Source: Neopestalotiopsis rosae (Eukaryota > Ascomycota > Sordariomycetes > Amphisphaeriales > Sporocadaceae). From it: a stretch of DNA of 64,000 bases. Location of the stretch: the NCBI GenBank assembly GCA_023078685.1, contig JALGAS010000004.1, positions 5,084,001 to 5,148,000 of the forward strand, read 5' to 3'. The translations under genes and the position numbers were made by a program. The notes under the pieces are model-generated. The model ran no database searches and was not told the origin of the DNA. It saw only the letters and a program-made list of their open reading frames with translations. Shown one piece after another: positions 34,469 through 46,991 of the stretch. Each line of letters opens with the position of its first letter. Position 1 is the stretch's first letter.

Positions 34469-37400
34469 GCCATTCCTTCCTTTTCCAATCTTTCTCGGAT
34501 AGTTCGGTTGTCATCGATCCATCCAAGGTGCAAATTCGGATCGTCTGTTGGAGAACCTATTTTAGGAGATATCAGATACTGTGTGGCACATAATACGAGA
34601 GGCTATGCATATTTGGTTCAAGCTACGCTACGACAGCTTATCATATAATGAAGCCCTTCCAATACTTGATTTGTAGAGAAAATTCAGAGAGCGCATTGAT
34701 AAATAATATTGATTTTGAACGAGACTGAACTTGAGCAATTTTGTCTTGATATGAACGTGGTGAGGATGAACTTTGTGCCAAGAGAAGATCATCCTCTGGG
34801 GCACATCGAAGATCATAAGATCAAACATATGCGCACCGGAACTACGAGTTGTCGCATGTCAAACGCCGAACCTCACTTTTGGGTCAAGGACTCAGTTGCA
34901 GGTAACTTATAACCGAGAATAGTCAACAAGATCTCGCTGATCTTTTATCCCTCCTTGGTTATAGGAGCAACGACTCTACACAGTAGATCTGATGTCCATG
35001 AGGCACAAATTCAGTGCTCTCATCATGACCAGAATCGACTTGATGACATGTGTCCTGACTCATTCTACCACATGATTATCATTCTTCATCCACCACGGGC
35101 AGCTACGCGTAATGAAAAAGTCATTGCAGCCATCTTGAATCGAGTTTTACAACCTTCATCTTAATTGAATCTTCAAGGCTCCTTCACTTGATCTGCAAAG
35201 CAACGGGCCGTTTCAAGCAATCGGCTATGAAATCAACCTTCATTGTTCAATATGATTTGGCCCGTATCCAAGTATCGCACCATGGTCAAATGTACCAAAA
35301 TATCAGCCGCAATCTTTCATAATAGTCAACAAAGTATACCTATGTATCTTTTCCAATAGTCTGTAGGATATCATCGACGCGCGCATGTCATTATAAGTAG
35401 AAATGCGCCGAGTCCAATCTTGGGAGAGGAACAGAGTCAAAGGAAACAAGCGTGAGTGCATTGGTTATGAAAGAAAGAAAAGATTCCTCGTCACCATGGC
35501 AGCTCCGTAACGAACACGAGCCTTTCGACCTCGACGCGGGGATATATATTTGGCGTGGGCCCAGCTCGGTCTTGACAGAACCACCATGCACCAGCAACCT
35601 GCGTTTGTGGGGTTTGGAGCTGCACGAGGATCTGTCAACGGTCTAAAGGCCGTTCCCCAAATGCATGCAAGAATGAGGCATGAGGCATGAGCTGCCTTCT
35701 TCTGTCGAGACACGTTCCCGAATATACACTCTCCAGTAGAACGCCGCATATAGAGACATCTAGCCTAATCCAAAACCTGCAAGCAACTGCCTAGCGCTGT
35801 GGAATCTTTTTGGTCTACGCGGCGATAAGTCCATTGGCAGGCAAGGTTACATTGACAGGAGTGATGCACGAGCAGCTCGAATCTCTGCAAACTATGATTG
35901 GCTTCCAGTGCCAAACAAAAGTGGCCGGACCGGAGGTTTTGGAGACGTACCTACCTTTGTAAATGCCTGGCCGAATTGAATGTTTTAGAGTCTTCAAATC
36001 ATGTCTATCTTATGGAATGTAATTGAATAAGACAATTGACAGTAGCATTCATGGACGAGAGGAACCCAGCTTGAAAGAGTATTTACACAGTCACGAACAT
36101 GCTAGGAGGTTCATGGAAGCCGATTCGCAATCCTCGGTCAACTTGGGATCATGCCCTGCGTCTGATCTTGAGCAGAAGGGCAGTGTCAAGTCTACCATCA
36201 ATCTGATCATGATGATGATTCTTGAAGAAATGCAGGACCTAACAGACATGATAGACGCCAGCTTATCCCCCCAAGGCGTTTCGTACGTACACTGGAAACC
36301 CCGCAAATGAAAGGGATCCGATACGAGACTAGGAGATAAGGACCTTTCGATCACGAAATAGGCTTAAGTTTACCGCCTGGAAGAAAAGAGGCGGCAGCGT
36401 TTTCGAAAATATATGCAAGGTGAATCCATGCGCATGTAGACGGATAGGTACTCAAGTCAAGGTCTGGATGCAGAACCCCAGTGTCTGCATGCTAGCACAA
36501 AGGTATTTTTGGCAAAAGGTCCCGGGCAGTCTGGCCGCTTGGAGGAATTAGTTGCGTAGTCGTGTACAACTACAGAGTATCGCTCCTCTGGGTGAGCAAC
36601 ATTGCCGCAACGCTGGTGGGGAGATGTATCAGGAGCCGGGAAGCAGAAGCTGATGACGAGGGTTGGTTACACAGCATCTTCCGTGATGGGGACGGTGGCT
36701 GTATGCGCAAGCCATGGCTGTGCTGAAAAGCTCCGAACAGGACGAGAACTCCGTGTTTGTACAAAAATACCTTCAATCTCCCGTGACATAGAGCAGGCAT
36801 ATGCCGATTGAAAGTGTCAGGCTTTATGCCTATATTGCATGGGTAGGTAGGTAGGTATATAGGTTTGACGGCATTGATATGGGCAATGTTGCATAGTCTA
36901 TCAGCGAATCATGTTGGAATAAACAATCTTATAAAGACACTTTGATTCCTAAGGTGCTGGCTGTCTTCATATTGCTTTTCTCCTTGTTCACGGTATTACT
37001 TGAGAGAAGTTCGTGTTCAGACACTGGGCAAGCGCCAAGAGTGGGTTGAGGAACTCTCCAGCCGGAGAAGTCGTGAGTCGTCTCTAGTACCGTTGGTGCT
37101 TCGGGTAGCGCGAAAACGAATAGAAATTCGTGTTTTTTTACTGTATGTACACGGACTCCGGGGCAGAAAATAGAAAAAAATCCAAGGCTGACATGTCGCA
37201 ATCATGTCAGCGAGGATTTTGCGAGTCATTGGAGCGTGGACTTGTTACACAGAATAAACGCCGACTGGTTGAACCCCCACAAGGTCTCAAGCGAATGAAT
37301 CAGTGCGACACTGTCCTCTACTTCTGATACCTTTTTCACCCCAGGGCGTTCGCAAGGAGCTAGAACTATCTCCGATATCCCGATTAACTCCTTTGACTCG

Positions 37401-40400
37401 CACCCCCAAGAATTGACCTATCCAATTTTTTTTTTTCGCTCTCAACTCCTCCGGCTGCCAAGGACCAAGGTTGTTGCCCAGCCCAAGCCGCTCGTGCCCC
37501 CAAGTCCCCTTGCTTCCGTTGCTTTCGTTCAAGAAAAAAAGTGGGAGGAGGGTCTCGGGACGTTAAAAAAAGGTAGGTGGCCATTCTCCCGCGTCCCTCT
37601 GTTCAGCTCTACGGCCCATCTACGTCGACTTGGTTTTGCACAAGAGACAGACCATGCATATGATGACAGGCCGTGACCGAAAGTCTTCCCGTCTGACGGA
37701 TCGAGGGGATATGGTATGTGTGGGAATTCCCATTTTTGGTTTCCTCTGCACATTTCCGAGGCTTCAAGAGCTGTACCGTCTCTTCCGCCCCCCTAATGAC
37801 ATGCATAATCTTTTGCGGCATGTCTGCGCGCGCCAGCGGGAAGACGTATCTATTTAGAAAAGCAACCGTGAAACTGACTGGCCCATTGTCTGCTGCAGCC
37901 GGACAATGGCCAAGGTTCATGTTCAATGTGACTTGTTCAAGCCCCTCCAATCATGAGTGTCATGTCGAGCATGTCATTATATGTCCTCCGTCACATTGGT
38001 GACGTTCTACGCTACATATGGATGAGGCATATCGGTTCTTATAAATGCGCCCTAGGCATCTACGTCTATCACAAAGTGACTGCATCCGGCTGCGCCCGAG
38101 TTCAATTATCATCTTCGTACGGGTCCTTTAATACACATCGTATCATGGATGCAACACAATGTAGGTACGCTATGGCCCGGCGCTCACCTCGATTAGACTA
38201 TATTCACTTAGGTTTTGTGCAGTTGCCACAAATGGTATCGACTATCGTGTGTGATAGATAGGTACACATGTAGGTCCAAATGATAAGAAAGTGAAGGCGC
38301 TTAATACATGCGCACAACATTACATCGATTCCTTCGGTCTCTCAACTCGAGTACGTTTGATCGTGCAGGCTCAGGCTCTCATATGCAAGTGGATTGACTT
38401 CTGCTGCCGCGCCGCCATTGCTGTAACCGGACGACCTCTGCAGGTGAACAAAGACGTCTGTTGCCATACAGGAGAGACAACGTCATGAGTCTTGGCCGCT
38501 GCAATTCAAACAGAAATAGAAGGCAATGTTTTGCTATCTAGTGTCTGTATACGACCGTTTTCAGTCTACTACAGGCTTGCATGGAGTATTCCTGCATACA
38601 CTTATTTCTGCCCATCGAGATGGAAGCAACAAGTATGCGCGCGCGAATTGGTGGTGTGAAGTGCCGCAAGCCTCGTACTAGATCTGACAAAAGAGATCCC
38701 CCTTTCCTAGTACGTAGTGCTCAATCTAATGCAACTTATTTTACGTGGCTAGAAATATTCTCACGTGTTTCTCTACCGTACTGTGTATGTACATACATAG
38801 TTATGTCAAAGGCGGTTGATTGCCGTTCTCGGTTCTACGCGTGCGCAGTACATCTTAGCACGACCAGTTCCAGCCAGAGGTGCTTTGAACCTCGAACCTA
38901 ATCCCAGCAGTCATCAATCCTTCGGGTGGATTTCCATAGTGTACAATGTATCTGTGCTAGGCAGTGCGTACAGGATCCAGGGTAATGTTGTACTTGTGTT
39001 CGCGTTGACCAGATTTCTCCCAACAATAAAACGAACGTAGAATGCTTGGAGCCTTTCGGTACATGGACATTCACTATCCATCAGACGGTACAAGTTTGCC
39101 ACCCTTACCCACGTATGCGTTCCGCCCCAAAGAAGGGGGCTTGCGCATAACTTCATTGAAAGGCTTACCTCTCGCTGCAGTACACAGTACCGTGACAGCC
39201 CGCACGTCGTCTAGTGTTCGGTTAGGTAGGGGCTACCGAAACCTCCAGTCGTCTTTTTTTCCTCTCTTTCCTTTTCTTTTCTTTTCTTCCTACCGGGTGG
39301 AGACTTCGGGCCCTCACTAACGCAGGCTACTGCATGCTCTAACAAGGCTCTCTCTAGCGTTTACTGGAGCATGGCATCTCGTCTGGATTCTCGCCGGGCT
39401 TGCCAGGCACCTACCGATAGGCAGCTAACCCTGCCGACAAGCCCTCCCAATCCGTCCGGCGCATGTAAACGAACTGGGATCGATGGATGGACCACTACAG
39501 ATACCCAGTTTGGCCCGCCCTCCATGCACGGGGCAACAGCAGACGCCCGCTCGAAATGTCCTTTGTCACGGTAACCTGTCTGCTGTCTGTCCCTTCTGCC
39601 CTTTTAGGCCCCTGCGACTACACTACCAGGCCATCTGTGTACGCTACAAGGTACTTTTAGGGATGTGGGATACATTACCTACTCTGCAGCGCTGCTACTA
39701 ATCCAGTGCTGCTGCTGAGGCTCACTGCAACGCACGGGATGCATGGCGCGAGTTGATGGCCAGCCTTCGCGCTATACATACTAGACTAAAGGTACTTGAG
39801 AGGTAGCTACGTACACATCACATCCATCAATTGATCCATCCATCACTGGTATCCATCTGCGGAAGACAGGGGACCGTGCTCTACGTTAGCTACCTACTAT
39901 GTACTCTGGCTACTACCTTACATATGTATGTAGGTCGCGGGCAGGGGCGCTGCTGGCGGCGGCGACCAGCTCCCCCAGCCCACACTACGCTACTACCTTT
40001 GCCTAGTAGGAGCGACTTTGAAGCTGTCTTGGCTGGCCGCAGCCAGGGTAAAACTCCTCTTCTTACCAGTGCTCCCCAACTGCTTGTTTTTCCCACGATT
40101 CCACCTTTTTCCCATCGGCAGCCGGATCGTCGCGAACTCTCATAATATTCCTACCCGCCGCCATTTCCGACTTGACCATCGTTAGGTTGTTGGAATCTTT
40201 GGGTTCATCGACAAACAATACTTCTTTCGATATTTCTCAACTGCGCAAACATCTTTCACCACACATAAACCCCCCCGGCATGCTCTCTGCCGTCTGAAGG
40301 GGCTTGACATCACCGAGACAGACAGCCTTACCCGCGTTGTGTGTTCGTAGCTGTGCAGCCCCTCTGCTCTGTCCATCACAATTATCCCGCCACGCGATCG

Positions 40401-40654
40401 ATATCCATTCGAACACGCGAAGCAGCTCTCATTACATCTCCTGCCTGTCTTGAGACGCGACGACGATTCTCTCCACGACTTTGGTGCTTGGCAAAGAGTC
40501 GTGTCGCAATCAATACTTGCGTCGCAAACATCAACACCCACGTCACCAGGAGCCTCAACTGTCGTTGACGACATTTGACGTGGTGTTCTACAACCTCGTT
40601 GTTGTGATTTGATCGTACAATTCACTCAAATCCGCGTCCAATAGCCTGCCCATC
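34469..40654. other. 6.2-kb stretch without clear genes upstream of TUP1
   Basis: No ORF here has a domain or sustained coding bias; the longest are about 100 codons. Visible items: four GGTA units at 36842-36857, short C/T-rich tracts near 37425-37450 and 39245-39295, and a CT-rich stretch with many ATG-less segments from about 40140 that is probably the long TUP1 5' leader. Regulatory genes of the Tup1 type often have long promoters and leaders in fungi; a noncoding transcript is possible but not demonstrable. Confidence 0.55.
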
Positions 40655-42692
40655 ATGTCGATGTATCCACAGCATCGGGGCTTGCCCCAGAATGCAAGCC
40701 GTCTCAATGAGCTCCTCGACCAAATTCGCGCCGAGTTCGACAACCACGTCAGACTCAACGAGGGCTATGAACAGCAAAGTAAGTATTGATGCGCTCGGTC
40801 CAAGAGTCCGATCGTCCCATCTTGCACGTCGCGGGTACTTGCTTTCATCAGGACCACATAGCTAACATCTAGACAGTCCAGCAACAGGTGCAAGAAGCTC
40901 AGATCGTCCGTGAGAAGGTATACCAACTGGAACAAACTCACATGACCCTCAAGGCCAAGTAAGTTGGATTCGCCCCAAGCCCAGTAATATTCAAGGGGCT
41001 CGGCACTAACAGAGCATGTTTTCAGGTACGAGGAAGAGGTCATTCTGCTCCGCCGCCAGCTCGAGGCCGCCCGATCAGGCGCTCCCCAGCAGGGCATGCC
41101 CGGCCCCCCTCAACATGGAGGACCTTCCAACGTGCCGCCGCCCTCCATTGGTATGGGCAACAACCTGTTCCAAGGTATTATGACTGGACAGGGTGGCCAA
41201 GCTGGTCTGCCGCCGCAGCCTCCGCCTCAGGAGCAGGGTCCTGGTCCTCAGCAGCACCAGATGCCTCAACCACCACCCGGGCTTCAGGGTCCTCCTCCAC
41301 CGCAGCCACCGCCCTCGCAACAGCCTCCATTCCAGCCTCCATACCAGCAAGGCCCTGGCCCAAATGGCTTCCCCGGACAGCCTCCTCAGAGCAACGCTAG
41401 CCCTGGTCCTGGCAGCAAGCGCATTGGCAGACCTCCAACGGGTCCCGCGACGCCCCAGATTAACAATCCCATGCCTTACCCGCCGGGTCCTGGCGCATCC
41501 CCTCAGGTTCACCATCAGCCAACTCCTGACCACCGGGGCCCGATGCCTCCTCACCCAGGCGGCCCCGGCCCCCTTGTCAACAACGCTTTGGGGGACTTGG
41601 ATCCCGACCGCCTCCCGGCTCATACGAAGAAGACCAGGGACGACTGGTTCGTGATTTTCAACCAGGCCGTTCCTCGTATGCTCGACGTTGAGCTCGTTCA
41701 CACCTTGTCCCACGAGAGCGTTGTTTGCTGCGTGCGCTTCAGCCACGACGGCAAATATGTTGCAACTGGTTGCAACAGATCCGCTCAAATTTATGATGTC
41801 CAGACTGGCGAAAAGGTCTGCGTCTTGACTGATGAGAACGTCGATATTACCGGCGACCTTTACATAAGAAGTGTCTGCTTCAGTCCCGACGGCAAGTACC
41901 TGGCAACGGGTGCCGAGGACAAGCTCATTCGTGTCTGGGATATTCAGAGCAGAACCATTCGCAACACCTTCTCTGGCCACGAGCAGGATATCTACTCATT
42001 GGACTTTGCTCGCGATGGTCGCACCATTGCGTCCGGTAGTGGTGACAGAACCGTCCGACTTTGGGATATTGAAAGTGGTAACGCCATGCTGACGCTCACT
42101 ATCGAGGATGGAGTCACCACCGTTGCCATTTCTCCCGACACGAAGTATGTCGCTGCTGGCTCGCTTGATAAGAGTGTCCGTGTCTGGGACATTTCTCAGG
42201 GCTACCTGGTCGAGAGGCTGGAGGGTCCCGATGGCCACAAGGACAGTGTTTATAGCGTTGCATTCTCTCCCAACGGTCGTGACTTGGTCAGTGGAAGTTT
42301 GGACAAGACTATCAAGATGTGGGAACTTTCATCGCCCCGAGGAATTAATAACCCGCCCCCCAAGGGAGGACGATGCGTCAAGACGTTCGAGGGTCACAGA
42401 GTAAGTTTTCGTATCCCGACTGCAAGTGGCCATTATGTTTTCCTGTACTAATCGTTCAATGTAGGACTTTGTTCTGTCTGTTGCCTTGACCCCCGATGCC
42501 GCCTGGGTCATGTCTGGCTCCAAGGACAGGGGCGTGCAATTCTGGGATCCACGAACTGGACACACTCAACTCATGCTACAGGGACATAAGAACTCTGTGA
42601 TTTCGGTTGCGCCAAGCCCTGCGGGTAGCTTCTTTGCTACCGGATCTGGTGACATGCGCGCCCGCATCTGGTCATACCGTAACGTAACGTAG
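40655..42692 (+). CDS. TUP1: Transcriptional corepressor Tup1 (RCO-1/TupA)
   Basis: Exons 40655-40778, 40877-40958, 41026-42400 and 42465-42692; 602 aa. The N-terminal tetramerisation/Ssn6-binding helix ([18 protein letters not shown]...[19 protein letters not shown]) is spread over three exons. A Pro/Gln/Gly-rich linker (about 85-240), the conserved [23 protein letters not shown] block and a C-terminal seven-bladed WD40 propeller follow ([42 protein letters not shown] and others). Role: with Ssn6/RcoA it represses glucose-, hypha- and secondary-metabolism genes. A second ATG lies two codons downstream (40661). It is convergent with RMP1. Confidence 0.96.
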
Positions 42693-43291
42693 GACCCTCG
42701 CGAGGATGCCGAGCAGGCAGGTCGTAATGAGTCATCCAAGGTTGGAGATTGGCTGCTTCTGCTGAAAACACCCGTGGCGGAGACAGAGGCTCTGTGGAGA
42801 TAAAAGAAGAATCGCTAGAATCGCCAGTACGGAATGTGTACGCGGTTTCAAAGAAAGGAGGTGGATCCCGAGGACTGCGCGTCAGTCGAGGTTGAAGCGG
42901 TTGGTGTTGTTTATGTTTCTGTTGATTTTCTGCACGATTTTGAGCTTGGACAGAACCGAGTGCAGTGTGTATATTTAATGTATGCAACGTATTCATGACC
43001 ACCCCAAGTTATGAATAGGCATCAATGGTACACGGCTGGGTGCAGACAGGATTGGCGCTATTCTGGACAAGACAAGATAAGCTAGGTAGCAAGATATCCT
43101 TGGCCAAGCGGATTCTTATGACTGTTCAATTTGATTTGTTCCTAGGAGACCCGTTGCCTCATCGTGTGCTAGAGTCAAATGCTGTCCGTGAAGTGGCGTA
43201 AACCAAATCATCTCGTCAGTGTATCATACGCATGGCAAAGAAAATGATTCTCGAGTGTTTTGGGTATATCATTCCCAGCAGTTGATCAAAC
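42693..43291. terminator. Convergent 3' regions of TUP1 and RMP1
   Basis: 600 bp with two 3' UTRs. No distinct poly(A) hexamer or gene was seen. Confidence 0.45.
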
Positions 43292-44530
43292 TTAGACTAG
43301 GGAACTAAACAAGTCGTCAAACTCATCACCTTTGCTCTTTTTCTTCTTCTTTTTAATCTTATCGCCCTTGGCGGTGGACTTTTTGTCTCCACCGCCACCT
43401 TTGATGGTGGACGGCGCGGGATCCATGGGTATGGGAGATGCCGTCTTGGATGTACTGCTGAGGCCGTCCTTTTTCTTGCGCTTGGTGGGTGGTGGTTGGG
43501 GGGCTTGTCCGTCTTCTTGTTCTTCTTCTTCTGCTTGCCTTGATGATGATGATGCTACGTGTGATGAGGTGCTGTTGTCCCGGGTATCCGTCTTGGGTTT
43601 CGAGCTGGATTTGGGTTTGGATTTGGATTTGGAGGGAATAGTAGTAGTGGTAGTGGACGAAGAAGCCGAGGCCGAGGCCATGGCCGCGGCGATTTCTTCG
43701 CGTGATACGACCTGCCCCAGATCAAAGGCGGACGCGCTGCTCACGTTCTTGGCCTTGCCGATGGGCTTCGTCTTGCTGTTGTCGGATGCCATGGCAGCAG
43801 TAGCCACTGCCAGGGGGTCTCCAGGAGCAGACAAAGCGGCGCTGCCGCCGCCATCATCTACTGCGGGTGGTACGGACGACGACGACGAGAAAGAGTAAGA
43901 GGACGCAATGGCCTTTTTCTGAATCTCAACCTCGTCGCCGACTAGCCGCACGACGACGTCGTGGACCGTGGCCAGGACGCCCAGGAGCGCGAGGCCCAGG
44001 ACGGCGAACTGGTTGTCCGCGGCGAGTTGGGAAAATGCGCTATTGGCAAGTGTTTAGTGATCAATCTCTCATGGAAACGGCGGGTCAAAGAAGCCCTAAA
44101 ATATACATAACACTTACACATAAGCCTGAGGAATCTCATGAGACCAAAGCCAAAGCGCATAAAGCTCGGCGGGGCCTCTTTTCGGTGGCTGTCGCACCTG
44201 CTCATTCTCCCCCTCCTCCTCCCCTGCGTTATTCCCGTCATCATCAAGCTTGCGCTTCTTTTTGCCGCCGCTGCTGCTACTACTACTACTACTCTTCTTC
44301 TTCCTCGAAGCCGCCTTTGCCTTGGCCGCCGATGCGTGCAACTCGCCTACCAGCTTGCGCGCGTTGCGCCGCATCTGCCCAAACGCGGACCACCACCGCG
44401 CGTGCCGGTGCTGGCTCCGGTTGCGGTGGTTGAAGCCGTCCATGATGGGCTGGACGGACTGGAGTTTTGCTATGCAGGTCTGGTAGACGTTTTCCCCGTC
44501 TCCTTCTGTTGATGTTGTTGCTGTCGCCAT
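43292..44530 (-). CDS. RMP1: RNase MRP subunit Rmp1
   Basis: Exons 44118-44530 and 43292-44039 (minus strand; 78-bp intron); 386 aa. The N-terminal half has the Rmp1 RNA-binding signature, FNHRNRSQHRHARWWSAFGQMRRNARKLVGEL, with LYALWLWSHEIPQAYVAFSQLAADNQFAVLGLALLG-type helices after a Lys/Ser-rich insert. The C-terminal half is low complexity (Ser, Thr, Lys, poly-Lys) and ends KGDEFDDLFSSLV, the conserved acidic/hydrophobic tail of fungal homologues. Role: Rmp1 is a subunit of RNase MRP, not RNase P, and supports pre-rRNA cleavage and mRNA decay in the nucleolus. Two CAN/GAN microsatellite-like tracts (for example near 44278-44295) encode poly-Ser. Confidence 0.85.
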
Positions 44531-45505
44531 GGTCTTTATTTTTGCTGCTCTGGAGCAGCCGCCAACGGGTGGCTATTTATTTTTTCCTGAGTGAGTTCTG
44601 ATCGCCTCTTCCTCGGTTTTCAGATGGGGTGATGAGTCTGAAAAGGATCAAATTTAAGCAGTATAGATGAGATGTCGTAGATGGAACAGACTCTTACGGG
44701 TTGAGCTTCAACGCACTGTACCTAGAGCCAAAGTGAACATTGAACAACCGAGTGCGATTCAAGCTCATGTCCATTTTCAATGTGCAGAAATTTGGTTGCC
44801 GCGTTTCGGACACTAAAATCTCTCCCTGGCCTTTGACCGAGCAGCTGCGCTAATGTAAAGTAAGTGTCCGGAAGCTCGACCTGTACATCATAGCTCAATG
44901 CAAGACTCATTGCGGTTGTGTATTCGTTCTCATCGACCAAAGCTTCGTGGATTTTAATTACATCGAGATACTTTTAAATATATCAATGACCAATTTCATC
45001 TCATGATGCTGAATCTACAATGTCGTCCTTGGATTTTTGGGGTCTGGAACATGATGTTTACGCAAAAGAATGCTCAGGACCGTTCATGATAAATGCCTGG
45101 TATCTCGTGTCTCATTTCCCGTATCTACATAAATCTAGCTGCCGACTCATTGTAAAAGAGTGTATAACGGCTTTCATGCAGTCCAACCCCACTGTATAAT
45201 CTAAAACGAATGTCAAGAAGCCCCCACAAAGAGAGAGCTTCAGATGAGGGTATCCAGCATGCACCAAAGCTCCAAAGCCCCCAAATGCTATCTAAAAGAG
45301 CGTAGGTACCGACCTGCTACCCCATGCAAACTCATCACTCCCTATATACAATTTTGTCATGTTCGAGTTGCTTGAGTCGGCAACGTTTCATTTCCGCGTA
45401 ACATCAATCGTTGCCCCCATAAACTCCGTGCCAACCGTGGTGAAAATGCAAATCAAACCGCCTCCTTTGTATTCCATAGTCCCTTGGCCGTGTCAATCCG
45501 GTTGA
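44531..45505. other. Intergenic with a possible orphan exon
   Basis: About 1 kb: RMP1 promoter and 3' flank of the Pth11-like gene. On the minus strand an open stretch of about 80 codons (roughly 44722-44966) looks protein-like but lacks an ATG at its head. Confidence 0.45.
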
Positions 45506-46991
45506 TCACCAAGTCGTCCTTCGATCCGCCCAATCTGTCCTGTTGGACCAGAGCCGGCTCCTCGATGATCTGGCCGAGTTGCCCCAATCTTCCACCCACT
45601 CGTCGACGCCTTCCGGGTTTCTCGAGTCCCGAGCACCGTCTTTTGACTTCCACGACCACCCACTGTTGCTGCTCTGGTAGTCATAGGTGGCTCTTAGCGG
45701 ACTCGTCTCCTTTCTGATGCTACTCTCTTGCCTACTTCTGTCGCTGCCGTACGTCTGGTTTGGTCTCTCCATATCAATCACCTCACCGCTCAGCACGACC
45801 TTTTTCTTGGTCGGCGATCTTGAGAGGATGGCTTTCTCCACATCGTATTGTTGCTGTCCGCTCAGACCACGGCAATGGAATGCAGTGTCCCGAACCGAGT
45901 CCCGCCGGACTGTGGCAGAGTAGCGCGGGAGGTTGTTGCTAGGTGCTGTCGATGTTCCCCGGGTAAGGTCCATGGCTTTGCGGAACAGTGGCCGCAGTGT
46001 AGCGATGGAGGACGCGATTATACCGACGCCATTCTCTACTGCGCTCCAAATGGTAAAGTCTGTAAAGTTGTAGGTAAAGTCCACGGTATGTGTCAACTGC
46101 CAGATGTAAGGAATGCGAACTAGGGTTGCAGCCGAAGCGCTGTATTTCCCTGTTAGTCATGACACCACAAGATACCATTTTTGAAGTCCATCGTCCTTCA
46201 AGGGGGTCAACTTACAGAACACCAAGTGCCAAGATACCGGCAACCGACATTTTGGCTTTTCGGCTCAGCTCCACGTTCCATACCAAGGCAATGGGCAACA
46301 GACCCAATGTCCAATCAGCAAAGGCATTGACCGCTGTAGCGGCATAGGTAGAACCCGAGGCGAGCTCCTTGGATACACATGTTCCCTTTTCGGTGAAATC
46401 GACAAGACGATTCCAAAAGTAGTCAATAGGTTGACACTGAGCAACGGCGATGAACATGTAGACAATGTTGAAGATGAGAACAATGGCCAGCACGCCCCAG
46501 ATCACCGTGTTCTGCCACTGGCGGGAGCAGATGCGCAGCAAGAAGATGCCGACGGTGAACTTGAGGAAGACCGATGTCAGTATGTAGGCAATCTCGCCCA
46601 GGTAGCGTGAAAGCAATGCGCCAGAGAGATCACTAAACGGAACTGCAAGCAGATGTTTACCCGCGCCCTTCTGGACAGTGAGAAAGACGCAGCCGCAGAA
46701 GAATCCGAATGACAGCTAGGTAGAATGTCAGCTAGTGTTCAAGATCACTGCTCGCCAGCCATGTGAGAGCGTGGTTAATCAGCATACCATTGTTGCCAAG
46801 GACATCCAGTCTTCAATCCGGAACGACTTGAGTATCCGGATTCTGACATAACATCTCATGGCCACCGTAATGGTTGATACGATCAATAGTGCCAGCGTCA
46901 CATAGAATATCTCCGGACCACGGTCATCGGCGTCGCTAAGGGAGTCCATATTGATTGTTGTTGTTGAACCACCAGTTGTGGTCTCCGGCAT
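45506..46991 (-). CDS. Pth11-like seven-transmembrane protein (fungal rhodopsin-domain family)
   Basis: Exons 46788-46991, 46216-46715 and 45506-46139 (minus strand); 445 aa. Seven hydrophobic helices are visible, from YVTLALLIVSTITVAMRCYVR through RIEDWMSL, LSFGFFCGCVFLTVQKGAG, a conserved YLGEIAYILTSVFLKFTVGIFLLRIC block, VIWGVLAIVLIFNIVYMFIAVAQCQPIDYFW (the CQP(x)nW pattern of this family), FADWTLGLLPIALVWNVELSRKAKMSV and ENGVGIIASSIATLRPLFRK. There is no CFEM domain. The C-terminal tail (about 145 aa) is Ser/Arg rich. This SAT4/DUF family is large in filamentous fungi and includes candidate surface receptors; the ligand is unknown. Phases agree at both introns. Confidence 0.88.

Noticed and set aside
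36023..36310. A 95-codon ORF in the stretch upstream of TUP1
   Set aside because: It opens at a TTG rather than ATG and has no domain or conserved-looking end.
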